A DNA stretch of 64,000 nucleotides from Flavobacteriales bacterium (GCA_018608405.1 JABAZP010000006.1:53427-117426); one strand, 5' to 3'. Counted from the stretch's first letter, positions 26,348 through 34,636 are shown. Numbers and translations: made by a program. The notes: generated from the sequence alone by a model not told the origin.

Positions 26348-26661
26348 GCAATTACTTTGAGAATCCACGGTTAATCTCGGTTGAGCAAAAAAAGCTGATT
26401 CCTGTTTTTATGGAAGAAATTACATCTGATGTAAGAAAGCTTGTCTTGGCTATAAATGCTACTGATAGTCAACGTTGTTTGGAATTAACACATAAAATAA
26501 GTGGGACCTCTATTAGCTTTGGAATATCAATACTGGCGAATAAGGCGGAATTGGTAAGAATGAGTATACAGGAAAATAGTTTAGAAAGAGCCGCAGAGGA
26601 ACTAAAGGGTTTAAGAACGGTATTGATAGAACTTCAAGAAGAAGCAAAAAAAATGGCATAA
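26344..26661 (+). CDS. HPt-domain phosphotransfer protein
   Basis: 105 residues in a four-helix HPt pattern. The phosphorylatable histidine is H50 in CLELTHKISGTSISFGI, matching the HxLKGxSxxxG signature with Ile for Leu-type changes. The C-terminal helices (RAAEELKGLRTVLIELQEEAKKM) complete the bundle. An HPt protein passes phosphate between receivers, so the gene order kinase, receiver, receiver, HPt is a plausible complete relay lacking only an output. It ends at a strong terminator. Confidence 0.87.
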   Translation: MSNYFENPRLISVEQKKLIPVFMEEITSDVRKLVLAINATDSQRCLELTHKISGTSISFGISILANKAELVRMSIQENSLERAAEELKGLRTVLIELQEEAKKMA

Positions 26662-26698
26662 AAAAAGCCCTTTCGATTAAGAAAGGGCTTTTTTTTAA
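26659..26698. terminator. Bidirectional intrinsic terminator after the phosphorelay operon
   Basis: AAAAAAGCCCTTTC, loop GATTAA, GAAAGGGCTTTTTTTT gives a perfect stem of about 13 bp with A and T tracts on both sides. It sits between the HPt gene (plus) and the FKBP gene (minus). Confidence 0.93.
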
Positions 26699-26707
26699 CG
26701 ATTAGGT

Positions 26708-27136
26708 TTACTTAATTTCTACCATTTCGATGTCAAAGATTAAATCTTTTCCCGCCAAAGGGTGATTTGCATCTAAAACAACTTCGTTTTCCATTACATC
26801 AGCTACAACTAACACTTGTGTTCTACCATCTTGTTGAGTTGCTTCCAACTGCATGCCCACTTCTGGTTTCATGCCTTCTGGTAGTTGATCCTTTGCAACT
26901 TTAATCATTGCTTCCTCGTTAACAGGTCCATAGGCCTCTGCCGATGGGATTTCAACTTTTTTAGTATCACCTACTTTCATACCTTGAACTGCTGAATCAA
27001 AACCTGCAATCATTTGTCCTGCTCCAACTTCAAACTCAATTGGCTCTCTTTGTCTTGAACTATCAAAAATTGTTTCGTCAGTCAATGTTCCTGTATAATG
27101 AACTTTTACTGTATTTCCTTTTTCTGCTTGAGACAT
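26708..27136 (-). CDS. FKBP-type peptidyl-prolyl isomerase (SlyD-like)
   Basis: 142 residues. The FKBP domain starts VKVHYTGTLTDETIFDSS and continues EFEVGAGQMIAGFDSAVQGMKVGD. An inserted IF (chaperone) domain lies between about residues 70 and 120, as in SlyD, followed by LDANHPLAGKDLIFDIEMVEI. The C-terminal metal-binding His/Cys tail of E. coli SlyD is missing. It catalyses cis/trans proline isomerisation and holds unfolded proteins; cytoplasmic, with no signal peptide. Confidence 0.92.
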   Translation of the reverse strand: MSQAEKGNTVKVHYTGTLTDETIFDSSRQREPIEFEVGAGQMIAGFDSAVQGMKVGDTKKVEIPSAEAYGPVNEEAMIKVAKDQLPEGMKPEVGMQLEATQQDGRTQVLVVADVMENEVVLDANHPLAGKDLIFDIEMVEIK

Positions 27137-27210
27137 AACTCTTTTTTAAATTAAAAATATCTTTCTACAAAGGTAAGTTTATCAAAAAAGTTAACCTAAA
27201 ATATTGGTAC

Positions 27211-27391
27211 TTAATATGCGAATTTGACGTAGGAACTGCTCTGAGACCGTAATAATAATCTTCCAATTGGAATTATTTTGCCACAACGAGCACATTTTCC
27301 GAATTCAGAGCTTTCTATTTTTTGAAGCACTTGTTTTAAAATCATCAAACCTTATCTTTTCTTTTAGAATTGCTTTTTCTTCCAGTTTCAT
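27211..27391 (-). pseudogene. Decayed DksA/TraR-type C4 zinc-finger gene remnant
   Basis: Read by hand on the minus strand. ATG at 27391 gives MKLEEKAILKEKIRF in one frame. The other frame then carries VLQKIESSEFGKCARCGKII and PIGRLLL up to TAA at 27211, starting at an ATG at 27345. The second piece is clearly the DksA/TraR zinc-finger end (KCARCG then IPIGRLL). It lost most of its helical N-terminal part, and the second CxxC is replaced by residues that cannot bind zinc (SYVKFAY). A frameshift, an internal deletion and loss of ligands mark a relic. A 44-residue product from 27345 cannot be ruled out. Confidence 0.6.
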
Positions 27392-27422
27392 TCTATAGAT
27401 TTGAATAAATATACCTTAGACC

Positions 27423-27932
27423 ATGAACATAGAGAAATTGATTCAAAGCGCAAAGAAATCAAGTTGGGGAAGAATGAAATTAAATTTTATTCTTCAACGC
27501 TTCATCCCTTTTAATCGCCCTCATGGATTAAAAGTTATTCATATTGCTGATAACGAGGTAAAAGTAAAAATTCCTTATTGGCGGATTAATCAAAATCACT
27601 TGAAAGGTATACACGCCTGTTGTTTGGCAACTGCAGCTGAGTATAGTTCCGGTTTTCTTTTGCTGTATAAACTTGGTATGAAAAACTATCGAATAATAAT
27701 GGAGTCTATGGAAGTGAGTTACAAGTATCAAGGGAAGACCAACGCTTTTGCAACATTTACCATAGATGACGAAGATTTCAATACTAATGTATTACAACCT
27801 CTAAAGTCCGAAGGGGTAGTTTACAAAAAGTGTACAATAGAGGTAAGAGATACAAATAATAATTTACTTTGCATTGCAACTACCAATTGGCAAATAAAGA
27901 CTTGGGATCAGGTTAAAACAAACGTGGGGTAA
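27423..27932 (+). CDS. DUF4442-type hotdog thioesterase-like protein
   Basis: 169 residues. The sequence FIPFNRPHGLKVIHIADNEVKVKIPYWRINQNHLKGIHACCLATAAEYSSGFLL has the layout of the DUF4442 branch of hotdog-fold thioesterases: the NHxxxIH-type segment before the central helix, then a strand block (MEVSYKYQGKTNAFATFTI). Acyl-CoA or ACP thioesterase activity is inferred from the fold. It is a single gene. The C-terminal NWQIKTWDQVK is ordinary for the family. Confidence 0.78.
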   Translation: MNIEKLIQSAKKSSWGRMKLNFILQRFIPFNRPHGLKVIHIADNEVKVKIPYWRINQNHLKGIHACCLATAAEYSSGFLLLYKLGMKNYRIIMESMEVSYKYQGKTNAFATFTIDDEDFNTNVLQPLKSEGVVYKKCTIEVRDTNNNLLCIATTNWQIKTWDQVKTNVG

Positions 27933-27961
27933 TAAGCGAGTCAAAGCTTAATGATTTAAGC

Positions 27962-28459
27962 TTATGAGTTACTAAGAGTATTTTTAAGATTCACCATTTT
28001 AATGGCGGTAATGGCTGCTTCGTCTCCTTTGTTGCCTAGTCTACCGCCGCTGCGGTCGATACTTTGTTGTTCGTTATTGTCAGTTAGTACACCAAAAATA
28101 ACAGGAGCGTTATATTTCAAGCCTACATCCTTGATCCCTTGAGTTACTCCCTCACAAACAAAATCAAAGTGTTTTGTTTCACCTTGTATAACACATCCAA
28201 GGCAAATGACTGCTTCTACAGCGCTATTTTCTAGAACAAACTGAGCTCCTAACGGTAATTCAAAAGCACCTGGGACAAAGTGAATGTGGATATTTGACTC
28301 GAGAACATCGTGCTTTAGTAGCGTATTTTTAGCACCTTCTAAAAGTCCTAATGTAATTTTGTAATTCCACTCAGAAACAACAATTCCCAATGTCATTGCT
28401 GAGCCATTGGGAACGCTGTTAAAATCGTATTCAGAAAGATTATTTCCTTCAGTTGCCAT
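27962..28459 (-). CDS. ribH: 6,7-dimethyl-8-ribityllumazine synthase
   Basis: 165 residues, the usual RibH size. It joins the pyrimidine dione to dihydroxybutanone phosphate in riboflavin synthesis, usually as a 60-mer or pentamer. Motifs: GIVVSEWNYKITLGLLEGA, HFVPGAFELPLGAQ, VICLGCVIQGETKHFDFVCEGV and VIFGVLTDNNEQQSIDR. The end, GNKGDEAAITAIKM, is also characteristic. It starts 2 bp after the stop of the TPR gene on the same strand, so they are probably cotranscribed. Confidence 0.97.
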   Translation of the reverse strand: MATEGNNLSEYDFNSVPNGSAMTLGIVVSEWNYKITLGLLEGAKNTLLKHDVLESNIHIHFVPGAFELPLGAQFVLENSAVEAVICLGCVIQGETKHFDFVCEGVTQGIKDVGLKYNAPVIFGVLTDNNEQQSIDRSGGRLGNKGDEAAITAIKMVNLKNTLSNS

Positions 28460-28461
28460 TT

Positions 28462-29145
28462 TTAAAGATTAGCTTCTGCTCTTGCAATGAACTTATCAAT
28501 ATCATTTGCTTCAGGAGATTTCTTGTAATCCGTCTTAATCTTATTATAATTCTCTGCTGCTGCTTTGTAATCACCAACCATTTCTTGAGCTCTTGCTGCC
28601 TTCATCAAAAAAAATGGAGTAGTAAACTCATTGGTTTTTCTGTTTGCAGCTTTTTCATATTGGTCAATTGCTTTCTCAGTATTTTCAAGTTCGAGTAAAG
28701 CGTCGCCTTTAGCTCCAATAGCTAACGTTGCTAAAATTTCATCATCTCCGTCAAACTGATTTAAAGCGTCAATAGCAGATTCAAACTCTCCAAGATTTAA
28801 AAATGACATTCCTAAATAGTAGTTAGCTAAATCTCCTGCTTTTGTACTTCCATACTTATCAGCAATTTCGATAAAGCCGGCAAAGTCAGCTCTTCCATCA
28901 ATTGCTAAGTTAAAAGAGTCCAACTTAAAGTACTTTTCTGCCATAAACATTTCTTCTCTAGCTTCATCTTCTAGTGGCCCTAAATAAAGGCTGTTATATG
29001 CAAAATAACCTGAAATTAGAACGATTAATCCACCTACTAATCCGGTAATTAAACTTTTATTCTGGTCAATGAACGTTTCCGTTTTACTATAAACCTCTTG
29101 AACGTCTACAATTAACTCTTCGTTTTCTGGTGTCTGCTTAGCCAT
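28462..29145 (-). CDS. Membrane-anchored TPR protein (YfgM-like)
   Basis: 227 residues. One transmembrane helix at about 35-53 (SLITGLVGGLIVLISGYFAY) follows a short cytoplasmic N-terminus. The rest is helical repeats, with TPR-like units such as LANYYLGMSFLNLGEFESAIDAL and ALLELENTEKAIDQYEKAA. The topology matches YfgM/TPR_21-type periplasmic proteins that work with chaperones at the Sec translocon. It is divergent from recF across a shared promoter region, and ribH starts 2 bp after its stop. Confidence 0.85.
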   Translation of the reverse strand: MAKQTPENEELIVDVQEVYSKTETFIDQNKSLITGLVGGLIVLISGYFAYNSLYLGPLEDEAREEMFMAEKYFKLDSFNLAIDGRADFAGFIEIADKYGSTKAGDLANYYLGMSFLNLGEFESAIDALNQFDGDDEILATLAIGAKGDALLELENTEKAIDQYEKAANRKTNEFTTPFFLMKAARAQEMVGDYKAAAENYNKIKTDYKKSPEANDIDKFIARAEANL

Positions 29146-29167
29146 TTGTTATTCTTTTTACGAATCG

Positions 29168-29197
29168 CAAAAATAGGTTTTTTTCACTCAATTCAAA
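29168..29197 (-). promoter_or_regulatory. Promoter of the TPR-ribH operon (-33 and -7)
   Basis: On the minus strand TTTG is followed after 18 nt by TATTTTTG. This is the best match in the window to the Bacteroidota sigma consensus (TTTG, about 19 nt, TAnnTTTG). The -7 box is at 29168-29175, 22 bp upstream of the ATG. Confidence 0.65.
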
Positions 29198-29233
29198 TTA
29201 ATTCTTTTTGGCATTTTTCGATGTAGCTTTAGG

Positions 29234-29241
29234 TATTTTTG
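29234..29241 (+). promoter_or_regulatory. -7 box of recF, almost at the start codon
   Basis: TATTTTTG matches TAnnTTTG and ends 7 bp before the recF ATG. A TTTG lies 23 nt upstream. If used, transcription would begin at or within a few bases of the start codon, giving a nearly leaderless mRNA. Confidence 0.5.
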
Positions 29242-29248
29242 CGAGGCA

Positions 29249-30355
29249 ATGTATCTGAAAAAACTACAACTTTTAAACTTTAAAAACTACGAGGAGGCGA
29301 GTCTATCGCTTTCACCTCAGATTAACTGTTTTTTAGGGAACAATGGTCAAGGAAAAACGAATCTTTTAGATGCTATATATTATCTTTCGTTTAGCAAAAG
29401 TTTTTTCAATCCTATTGATTCACAATTAATTAGAGATGAAGAAGCATTTATGACGTTGACCGGTGAATTTAACAGAGAAAATGAACAGGAAAAGATTCAC
29501 ATCGGTTTAAAAAAAGGTCAAAAGAAGCAAGTAAAACGAAATAAAAAGGTTTATGAGAAAATTGCAGATCACATTGGACTAATTCCATTGGTCATGATTT
29601 CTCCTTCTGATTCACTTCTTATAATCGAGGGAAGCGAAATTCGTCGAAAGTTTTTGGATTTGATTATCTCCCAGTATAACAGGAGGTATTTGGATGATTT
29701 AATTCAATACAATAAAGCACTTTCTCAGCGCAATAGGTTGTTGAAAAAGTTTATGGAAGTTCGTAGGTTTGAGGAGGAAAGTTTGTCCATTTGGGATGAG
29801 CAATTGATCAACTATGGAGAACCTGTTTTCGAGGCTCGAAGTCAATTTATCGTTGAATTTCTTCCTCTTTTTCAAAAGTATTACCAGTTTATTAGTGGCA
29901 ATAAAGAACAAGTTAGCTTGGATTATATCTCTCAATTAAATGATGCGTCTTTCTCCGATAATCTATTGAATTCAAGAGATAAAGATAGGAGGTTGACCTA
30001 TACTTCTACTGGAATCCATAAAGACGATTTAGGATTTAACTTGGGTGATAAACCCTTAAAGAAGTTTGGTTCTCAGGGTCAGCAAAAAACATTTTTACTT
30101 TCCCTTAAATTGGCTCAAGCTGAGTTTTTAAAAGATCACAAGAAGAATGCTCCAATCTTGCTGTTAGATGACATTTATGATAAATTGGATGAAGAGAGAG
30201 TAGCTAAATTGATGACGGTAGTTCAAAAAGATTGGTTCGGTCAAGTATTTATTTCAGATACTCATTTGGACCGATTGCCTAGTTTGTTTAATGAGTTGAA
30301 AGTAGAATTTAAAGCGTTCGCAATAGAAAAAGGGGAGGTGAAAGATGTCAAATGA
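29249..30355 (+). CDS. recF: DNA replication and repair protein RecF
   Basis: 368 residues, typical RecF length. RecF loads RecA at gaps through an SMC-like ATPase. Walker A is GNNGQGKTNLL near residue 30, preceded by LQLLNFKNYEEA. The ABC-type signature region is KKFGSQGQQKTFLLSLKLAQ, and Walker B is APILLLDDIYDKLD. The last 11 nt overlap the DUF721 gene, so they are coupled. It heads an operon with DUF721, a DUF6913-like gene and dapA. Confidence 0.96.
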   Translation: MYLKKLQLLNFKNYEEASLSLSPQINCFLGNNGQGKTNLLDAIYYLSFSKSFFNPIDSQLIRDEEAFMTLTGEFNRENEQEKIHIGLKKGQKKQVKRNKKVYEKIADHIGLIPLVMISPSDSLLIIEGSEIRRKFLDLIISQYNRRYLDDLIQYNKALSQRNRLLKKFMEVRRFEEESLSIWDEQLINYGEPVFEARSQFIVEFLPLFQKYYQFISGNKEQVSLDYISQLNDASFSDNLLNSRDKDRRLTYTSTGIHKDDLGFNLGDKPLKKFGSQGQQKTFLLSLKLAQAEFLKDHKKNAPILLLDDIYDKLDEERVAKLMTVVQKDWFGQVFISDTHLDRLPSLFNELKVEFKAFAIEKGEVKDVK

Positions 30356-30632
30356 TGAAAAGCCATTAAAGCAATTGATTGATAAAATGTTGCGATCATA
30401 CGGCTTGGGAGATAAGCTAGATGAAATGAGTCTGGTGAAAAGTTGGGAAGAGTTAGTAGGTAAAATGATAGCAAATCACACCAAGGACATTTATTTTAAT
30501 AAAGGTGTATTGTATGTTCAACTTGATTCTTCAACTTTACGGCAGGAATTAAGTTACGTGAAGAGTGATTTGATACAAAAACTTAATGATAAGGCAGGTA
30601 AAGTTATGGTGAAAGATATCCACTTGAAATGA
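30345..30632 (+). CDS. DUF721 protein, DciA-like
   Basis: 95 residues. The DUF721 pattern is WEELVGKMIANHTKDIYFNKGVLYVQLDSSTLRQEL followed by a C-terminal amphipathic end. In other bacteria DUF721 proteins (DciA) load the replicative helicase DnaB, so position right after recF suits a DNA-replication role; that function is inferred here. It overlaps recF by 11 nt and the next gene by 4 nt (ATGA). Confidence 0.83.
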   Translation: MSNDEKPLKQLIDKMLRSYGLGDKLDEMSLVKSWEELVGKMIANHTKDIYFNKGVLYVQLDSSTLRQELSYVKSDLIQKLNDKAGKVMVKDIHLK

Positions 30633-31159
30633 TACAGTTCATTGCAGATAAATATTTAGCTCAAAAGCTAAAAAGAGTGAAGCGAAAGGTTGGCGCAATC
30701 AACTTGGCAACCGCAAAGTCAGCCTTATTGGTATATGATGCTAGCAACGCTGCAGTTGAGAAAAAAGTACGTGATTTTGCCCGTTTTCTGAAAGAAGAGG
30801 GAGTAAAAACGGATACTATCGGATTTTATAAGTTGAAGGGCAAGGAAGACAAAAGACCGGAGGATGAGTTAAGTTATATTTACTACGACAAAAAGTGTCT
30901 GAATCGACTTGGGTTCCCTAAGGATAATCGAATCCTGAAGAGGATAGGACAAGAATATCATTTGATGATTGACTTGAACTTTTTGTCGATTTTTAGCCTA
31001 AAAGTAATTGCCACCTTATCGAGGGCTCACTTTAAAGTTGGTCGCTCAAGTGGGTACCAAAATGAAATCTGCGATTTAACAATTAGCACTGAGAACAAAG
31101 AACTGGATTACTTTTTAAGTCAGACAACTACTTACTTGAAAATGATAAATAAAAAATAA
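30629..31159 (+). CDS. DUF6913-like hypothetical protein
   Basis: 176 residues, soluble. A lysine-rich N-terminus (LAQKLKRVKRKVG) is followed by an alpha/beta domain with SALLVYDASNAAVEKKV, SYIYYDKKCLNRLG and a conserved YHLMIDLNFLSIFSLKVIATLSRAHFKVG. It is a Bacteroidota-specific family found next to dapA; I assign DUF6913 from memory of that context. No catalytic motif is evident. It overlaps the DUF721 gene by 4 nt, and dapA starts 1 bp after its stop. Confidence 0.68.
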   Translation: MIQFIADKYLAQKLKRVKRKVGAINLATAKSALLVYDASNAAVEKKVRDFARFLKEEGVKTDTIGFYKLKGKEDKRPEDELSYIYYDKKCLNRLGFPKDNRILKRIGQEYHLMIDLNFLSIFSLKVIATLSRAHFKVGRSSGYQNEICDLTISTENKELDYFLSQTTTYLKMINKK

Positions 31160-31160
31160 G

Positions 31161-32039
31161 ATGGAAAAAATTAAAGGTACAGGAGTAGCATTGGTGACTC
31201 CATTCTTAGCTGGTGGGGAAGTTGATTTTAAGGGACTTACTAATTTAGTAAACCACGTTGTTGATGGTGGATTGAACTACCTAGTGGTCTTAGGAACAAC
31301 AGGGGAAACTGCTACATTAAGTACTGAAGAGAAAGATCAAGTTTTAGCGCATGTAAAATCTGTTAATGCCGGCAGATTGCCAATTGTTATAGGCATTGGT
31401 GGTAATAACACGGCAGCGGTTGTAGAAGAGTTCGAAAGATTTGATTTAAAAGGGGTAGATGCAATTTTGTCGGCAAGTCCATATTACAATAAACCAACAC
31501 AAGAAGGGATTTATCAGCATTATAAAGTGTTAGCGGAACACGCTCCGTTACCGTTAATTTTATACAACGTTCCAGGCAGAACTGCATCCAACATGACCGC
31601 AGAAACTACACTTCGTTTAGCGCACACGGTTGAAAATATTGTAGGGATTAAAGAAGCTTCCGGAGATTTAAACCAAGTAATGGAAATTGTTAAAGGCAAG
31701 CCATCTGAATTTGCTGTGATTTCAGGAGAAGACGTTTTAAATTTTCCAATCATCGCTTGTGGTGGAATAGGGGTAATTTCAGTTTTGGCAAACACGCTTC
31801 CCAAACTAACAGCTGATGTGGTGAATTTAAGTTTAAATTCAGATAACAAAAAAGCGCGTGACTTGCATTACAGTTCTATAAACTTTACAAACCTTCTTTT
31901 TGCAGAAGGAAATCCGGCAGGAGTTAAAGCGGCTTTAAAAATTCAAGGAATTTGCGATGACGAGGTAAGAATGCCTTTAATGAAGGCTTCTGAAAAATTG
32001 TTTAATGAGTTACAACAAGAGTTAAAAACTTTGGGCTAG
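31161..32039 (+). CDS. dapA: 4-hydroxy-tetrahydrodipicolinate synthase
   Basis: 292 residues, the family length. It condenses pyruvate and aspartate semialdehyde in lysine/diaminopimelate synthesis. The Schiff-base lysine is K164 in GIKEASGD and the catalytic tyrosine is Y135 in LYNVPGRT. The pyruvate-binding GTTGET is at residues 45-50. It ends the recF operon. The stop TAG and the stop of the convergent TPR gene share CTAG. Confidence 0.97.
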   Translation: MEKIKGTGVALVTPFLAGGEVDFKGLTNLVNHVVDGGLNYLVVLGTTGETATLSTEEKDQVLAHVKSVNAGRLPIVIGIGGNNTAAVVEEFERFDLKGVDAILSASPYYNKPTQEGIYQHYKVLAEHAPLPLILYNVPGRTASNMTAETTLRLAHTVENIVGIKEASGDLNQVMEIVKGKPSEFAVISGEDVLNFPIIACGGIGVISVLANTLPKLTADVVNLSLNSDNKKARDLHYSSINFTNLLFAEGNPAGVKAALKIQGICDDEVRMPLMKASEKLFNELQQELKTLG

Positions 32040-32629
32040 GTCTTTTTAAAACCGGAGGTAATAAACCGTGCGAAAGATTTTCTCCCTTCTTCAGAAGCGA
32101 GTGACTTTAATTCGCTCCACAAACTCTGGTTTTTTTTCTCTTCGTCAATTTCTTTTTGGATATTTCGGGCTTCTAAAGGTTCACCTTGAATTCCTAAGTC
32201 AGCATTTCCTTTTGACTCTTTGGTTAAGTCATCGGCAATGTCAAAGCGTTGTTTAGCTTCTTTTTTGTAACCCAATTGCTCTTGTAACATACCTAAGTTG
32301 TTTTGGGCAATGGCATCTTCAGGGTCTAATTCAATCGCTTTTTCATAATCTTGAATGGCTTCTTGAGTTAACTTGAAATGGGCACGAATATATGCCCGAC
32401 TTGAATAACGGTAAGGTTTTAAAGGTTGTAACCGAACAGCTTCATCCATATTGGCTAGTGACTCTTTTTTCTTTCCTAAATGAAAATACACAACTCCTCG
32501 TTCGCTCCAAAAATCTCCATTTGCAGGTTCGGCCTTAACTAATGCGTTAAAAATACTTAGCGATTTGTCGAAGTTTCCTGCTTTTAATTCTTCAACTCCT
32601 TTATCAAATTTATCTTGGAAGTTATTCAT
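32036..32629 (-). CDS. Tetratricopeptide-repeat protein
   Basis: 197 residues with three TPR units in the first 120, for example FDKSLSIFNALVKAEPANGDFWSERGVVYFHLG and AIQDYEKAIELDPEDAIAQNNLGMLQEQLG. A charged helical C-terminal region (IQKEIDEEKKNQSLWSEL) follows. No signal peptide and no membrane helix, so it is cytoplasmic. It probably serves as a protein-binding scaffold; the partner is unknown. It converges with dapA with a 4-nt overlap at the stops. Confidence 0.88.
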   Translation of the reverse strand: MNNFQDKFDKGVEELKAGNFDKSLSIFNALVKAEPANGDFWSERGVVYFHLGKKKESLANMDEAVRLQPLKPYRYSSRAYIRAHFKLTQEAIQDYEKAIELDPEDAIAQNNLGMLQEQLGYKKEAKQRFDIADDLTKESKGNADLGIQGEPLEARNIQKEIDEEKKNQSLWSELKSLASEEGRKSFARFITSGFKKT

Positions 32630-32690
32630 ACTTTTTTAACGGTAAACCTAGCGTAATGTTTAAATTAGAGTTCAAAATTAAGTTCAAAAT

Positions 32691-33359
32691 ATGAGTAAAC
32701 ATAAAACGGCATTAGTATTTGGTGCAACTGGATTAGTCGGGAGTAAATTGGTGGATCTATTAATTGAGGATGAGAGGTATTCAAAGATTCGAGTTGCCAA
32801 TAGGAGTTCTAAAAATTATGAGGATTCCAAAATAGAAGAAGTACTTGTAGATTTTAATCATCTTGAGGAGTACGCTGACTCCTTTAATGCTGACGACGTA
32901 TTTATTTGTTTGGGAACGACCATTAAAAAAGCGGGATCAAAGCCAGCTTTTGAAAAAGTCGATTTAGATTACCCAACAGAAATTGCCCGCTTGGCGAAAC
33001 AAAATCAAGTTTCACAACTTGTACATATATCAGCAATTGGAGCGAATTCAAAATCAAGTAATTTTTATACAAAGACCAAGGGAAAGGCAGAAGAAGCCGT
33101 TTGGAAAGTTGGACCTGAAAATTCATATGCAGTAAGACCTTCTATGCTTTTTGGAAACCGAGAAGAGTTCCGCTTGGGAGAAAAAATTGGAATAGCCTTG
33201 ATGAAAACGTTAGGTTTTTTGATGGTTGGACCGGCAAAGAAGTATAAAGGCATTTACGATGAAGAGGTAGCTCAGGCTATGATTTTTATAGCAAATGCGA
33301 CACCCAAGCAAAAAGCTTTCAATTCAGATGAGTTAAAGGCAATTGCAACAAATTTTTAA
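32691..33359 (+). CDS. NAD(P)-binding oxidoreductase (atypical SDR, HTATIP2-like)
   Basis: 222 residues. The N-terminal Rossmann motif is ALVFGATGLVGSKLVDLL (GxxGxxG). The segment VHISAIGANSKSSNFYTKTKGKAEE holds an SDR-like YxxxK. This size and the early YAVRPSMLFG block match HTATIP2-type atypical SDRs. The substrate is not inferable. The next gene, NDH-2, starts 10 bp downstream, so the two are probably cotranscribed, which may point to redox metabolism. Confidence 0.85.
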   Translation: MSKHKTALVFGATGLVGSKLVDLLIEDERYSKIRVANRSSKNYEDSKIEEVLVDFNHLEEYADSFNADDVFICLGTTIKKAGSKPAFEKVDLDYPTEIARLAKQNQVSQLVHISAIGANSKSSNFYTKTKGKAEEAVWKVGPENSYAVRPSMLFGNREEFRLGEKIGIALMKTLGFLMVGPAKKYKGIYDEEVAQAMIFIANATPKQKAFNSDELKAIATNF

Positions 33360-33369
33360 ATAATAAAGT

Positions 33370-34632
33370 GTGAATATACCAGAAAGTGAATTTAAAAGAG
33401 TGCTAATTATTGGAGGTGGTTTCGGTGGCCTGCACATTGCCAAGGGGCTTAAAAATAAGAACTTTCAAGTTGTGATGTTAGACAAAAATAACTACCACAC
33501 TTTTCAACCTTTATTGTACCAAGTTGCTACCTCAGGTTTAGAGCCTGACTCAATTGCTTACCCCATTCGTAAAATCTTTAAGAGTCAGCAGCGCTTCCAT
33601 TTTAGAATGGCAAATGTGCAGCGTATTGATACAGCAGAAAATGTTGTAAACACGGATATAGGTGACATTTCTTACGATTACTTAGTTATTGCCACTGGAA
33701 CAACCACCAACTTTTTTGGAATGAAGGGAGTGGAAAAGTATGCAATGACCATGAAGTCTGTTTCTGAAGCACTGGATTTACGCAGCTTAATTTTGCAAAA
33801 TTTTGAGAAAGCATTGTTAGCAACCGAAGAAGAACAAGAGAGTTATATGAACTTCCCAATTGTCGGTGCTGGACCAACAGGAGTTGAGTTGGCTGGTGCA
33901 TTGGCAGAATTGAAAAATCATATTTTACCTGCAGATTATCCTGATTTGAATATTCAACGAATGAAAATTCAGGTGATTGAAATGCAGGATGAGGTCTTAA
34001 AACCAATGTCTGAAAAGGCCTCTAAAAAGGCATTGAACTACCTGCAAGAATTGGGTGTTGATGTCATGTTAAATAAGTCCGTAGCAAGTTTCGATGGAAA
34101 TAAGTTGACCTTCCAATCCGGAGAAGTTTTAGAAAGTAAAACCTTGATTTGGGCGGCCGGTGTTAAAGGTAATATTATTGACGGGTTTCCTGAATCTATA
34201 ATAGACAAAGGTAGATACATGGTAGATCGAACGTCTAAAGTCAGGGGCACGGAGAATGTGTATGCCATCGGCGACATAGCGCACATGACAACCCCGCTGT
34301 TTGAAAGTGGAATGCCGCAAGTAGCGCCTGTAGCCAATCAGCAAGGAGATTTTTTAGCGAAAAATTTAATTCGAATCTCTAATGGGCAAGAGCCAAAATT
34401 ATTTGAATACTTTGATAAGGGTTCCATGGCAACAATTGGTCGAAACAGAGCAGTTGTAGATATGGGAAAAATTAAATTTCAAGGAACCCTAGCCTGGTTC
34501 GTGTGGATGTTTGTTCACCTGATTTCATTGGTAGGGTTTAGAAATCGTGTAGTAACCTTTTTTAATTGGAGTTACAATTACTTTAGCTTTGATCGGGGAG
34601 CTCGTTTAATTATTAGGAAGTTTCATAGGTAG
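33370..34632 (+). CDS. NAD(P)/FAD-dependent oxidoreductase, type II NADH dehydrogenase (NDH-2)
   Basis: 420 residues. The FAD site VLIIGGGFGGLHIAKGL is at the start, the NAD site is FPIVGAGPTGVELAGALAEL, and the second FAD block is VYAIGDIAHM. The C-terminal helices (GTLAWFVWMFVHLISLVGF and an aromatic/basic end) give peripheral membrane attachment. NDH-2 passes electrons from NADH to quinone without pumping protons. GTG is the start codon. It is probably cotranscribed with the preceding oxidoreductase. Confidence 0.93.
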   Translation: MNIPESEFKRVLIIGGGFGGLHIAKGLKNKNFQVVMLDKNNYHTFQPLLYQVATSGLEPDSIAYPIRKIFKSQQRFHFRMANVQRIDTAENVVNTDIGDISYDYLVIATGTTTNFFGMKGVEKYAMTMKSVSEALDLRSLILQNFEKALLATEEEQESYMNFPIVGAGPTGVELAGALAELKNHILPADYPDLNIQRMKIQVIEMQDEVLKPMSEKASKKALNYLQELGVDVMLNKSVASFDGNKLTFQSGEVLESKTLIWAAGVKGNIIDGFPESIIDKGRYMVDRTSKVRGTENVYAIGDIAHMTTPLFESGMPQVAPVANQQGDFLAKNLIRISNGQEPKLFEYFDKGSMATIGRNRAVVDMGKIKFQGTLAWFVWMFVHLISLVGFRNRVVTFFNWSYNYFSFDRGARLIIRKFHR

Positions 34633-34636
34633 CAAG

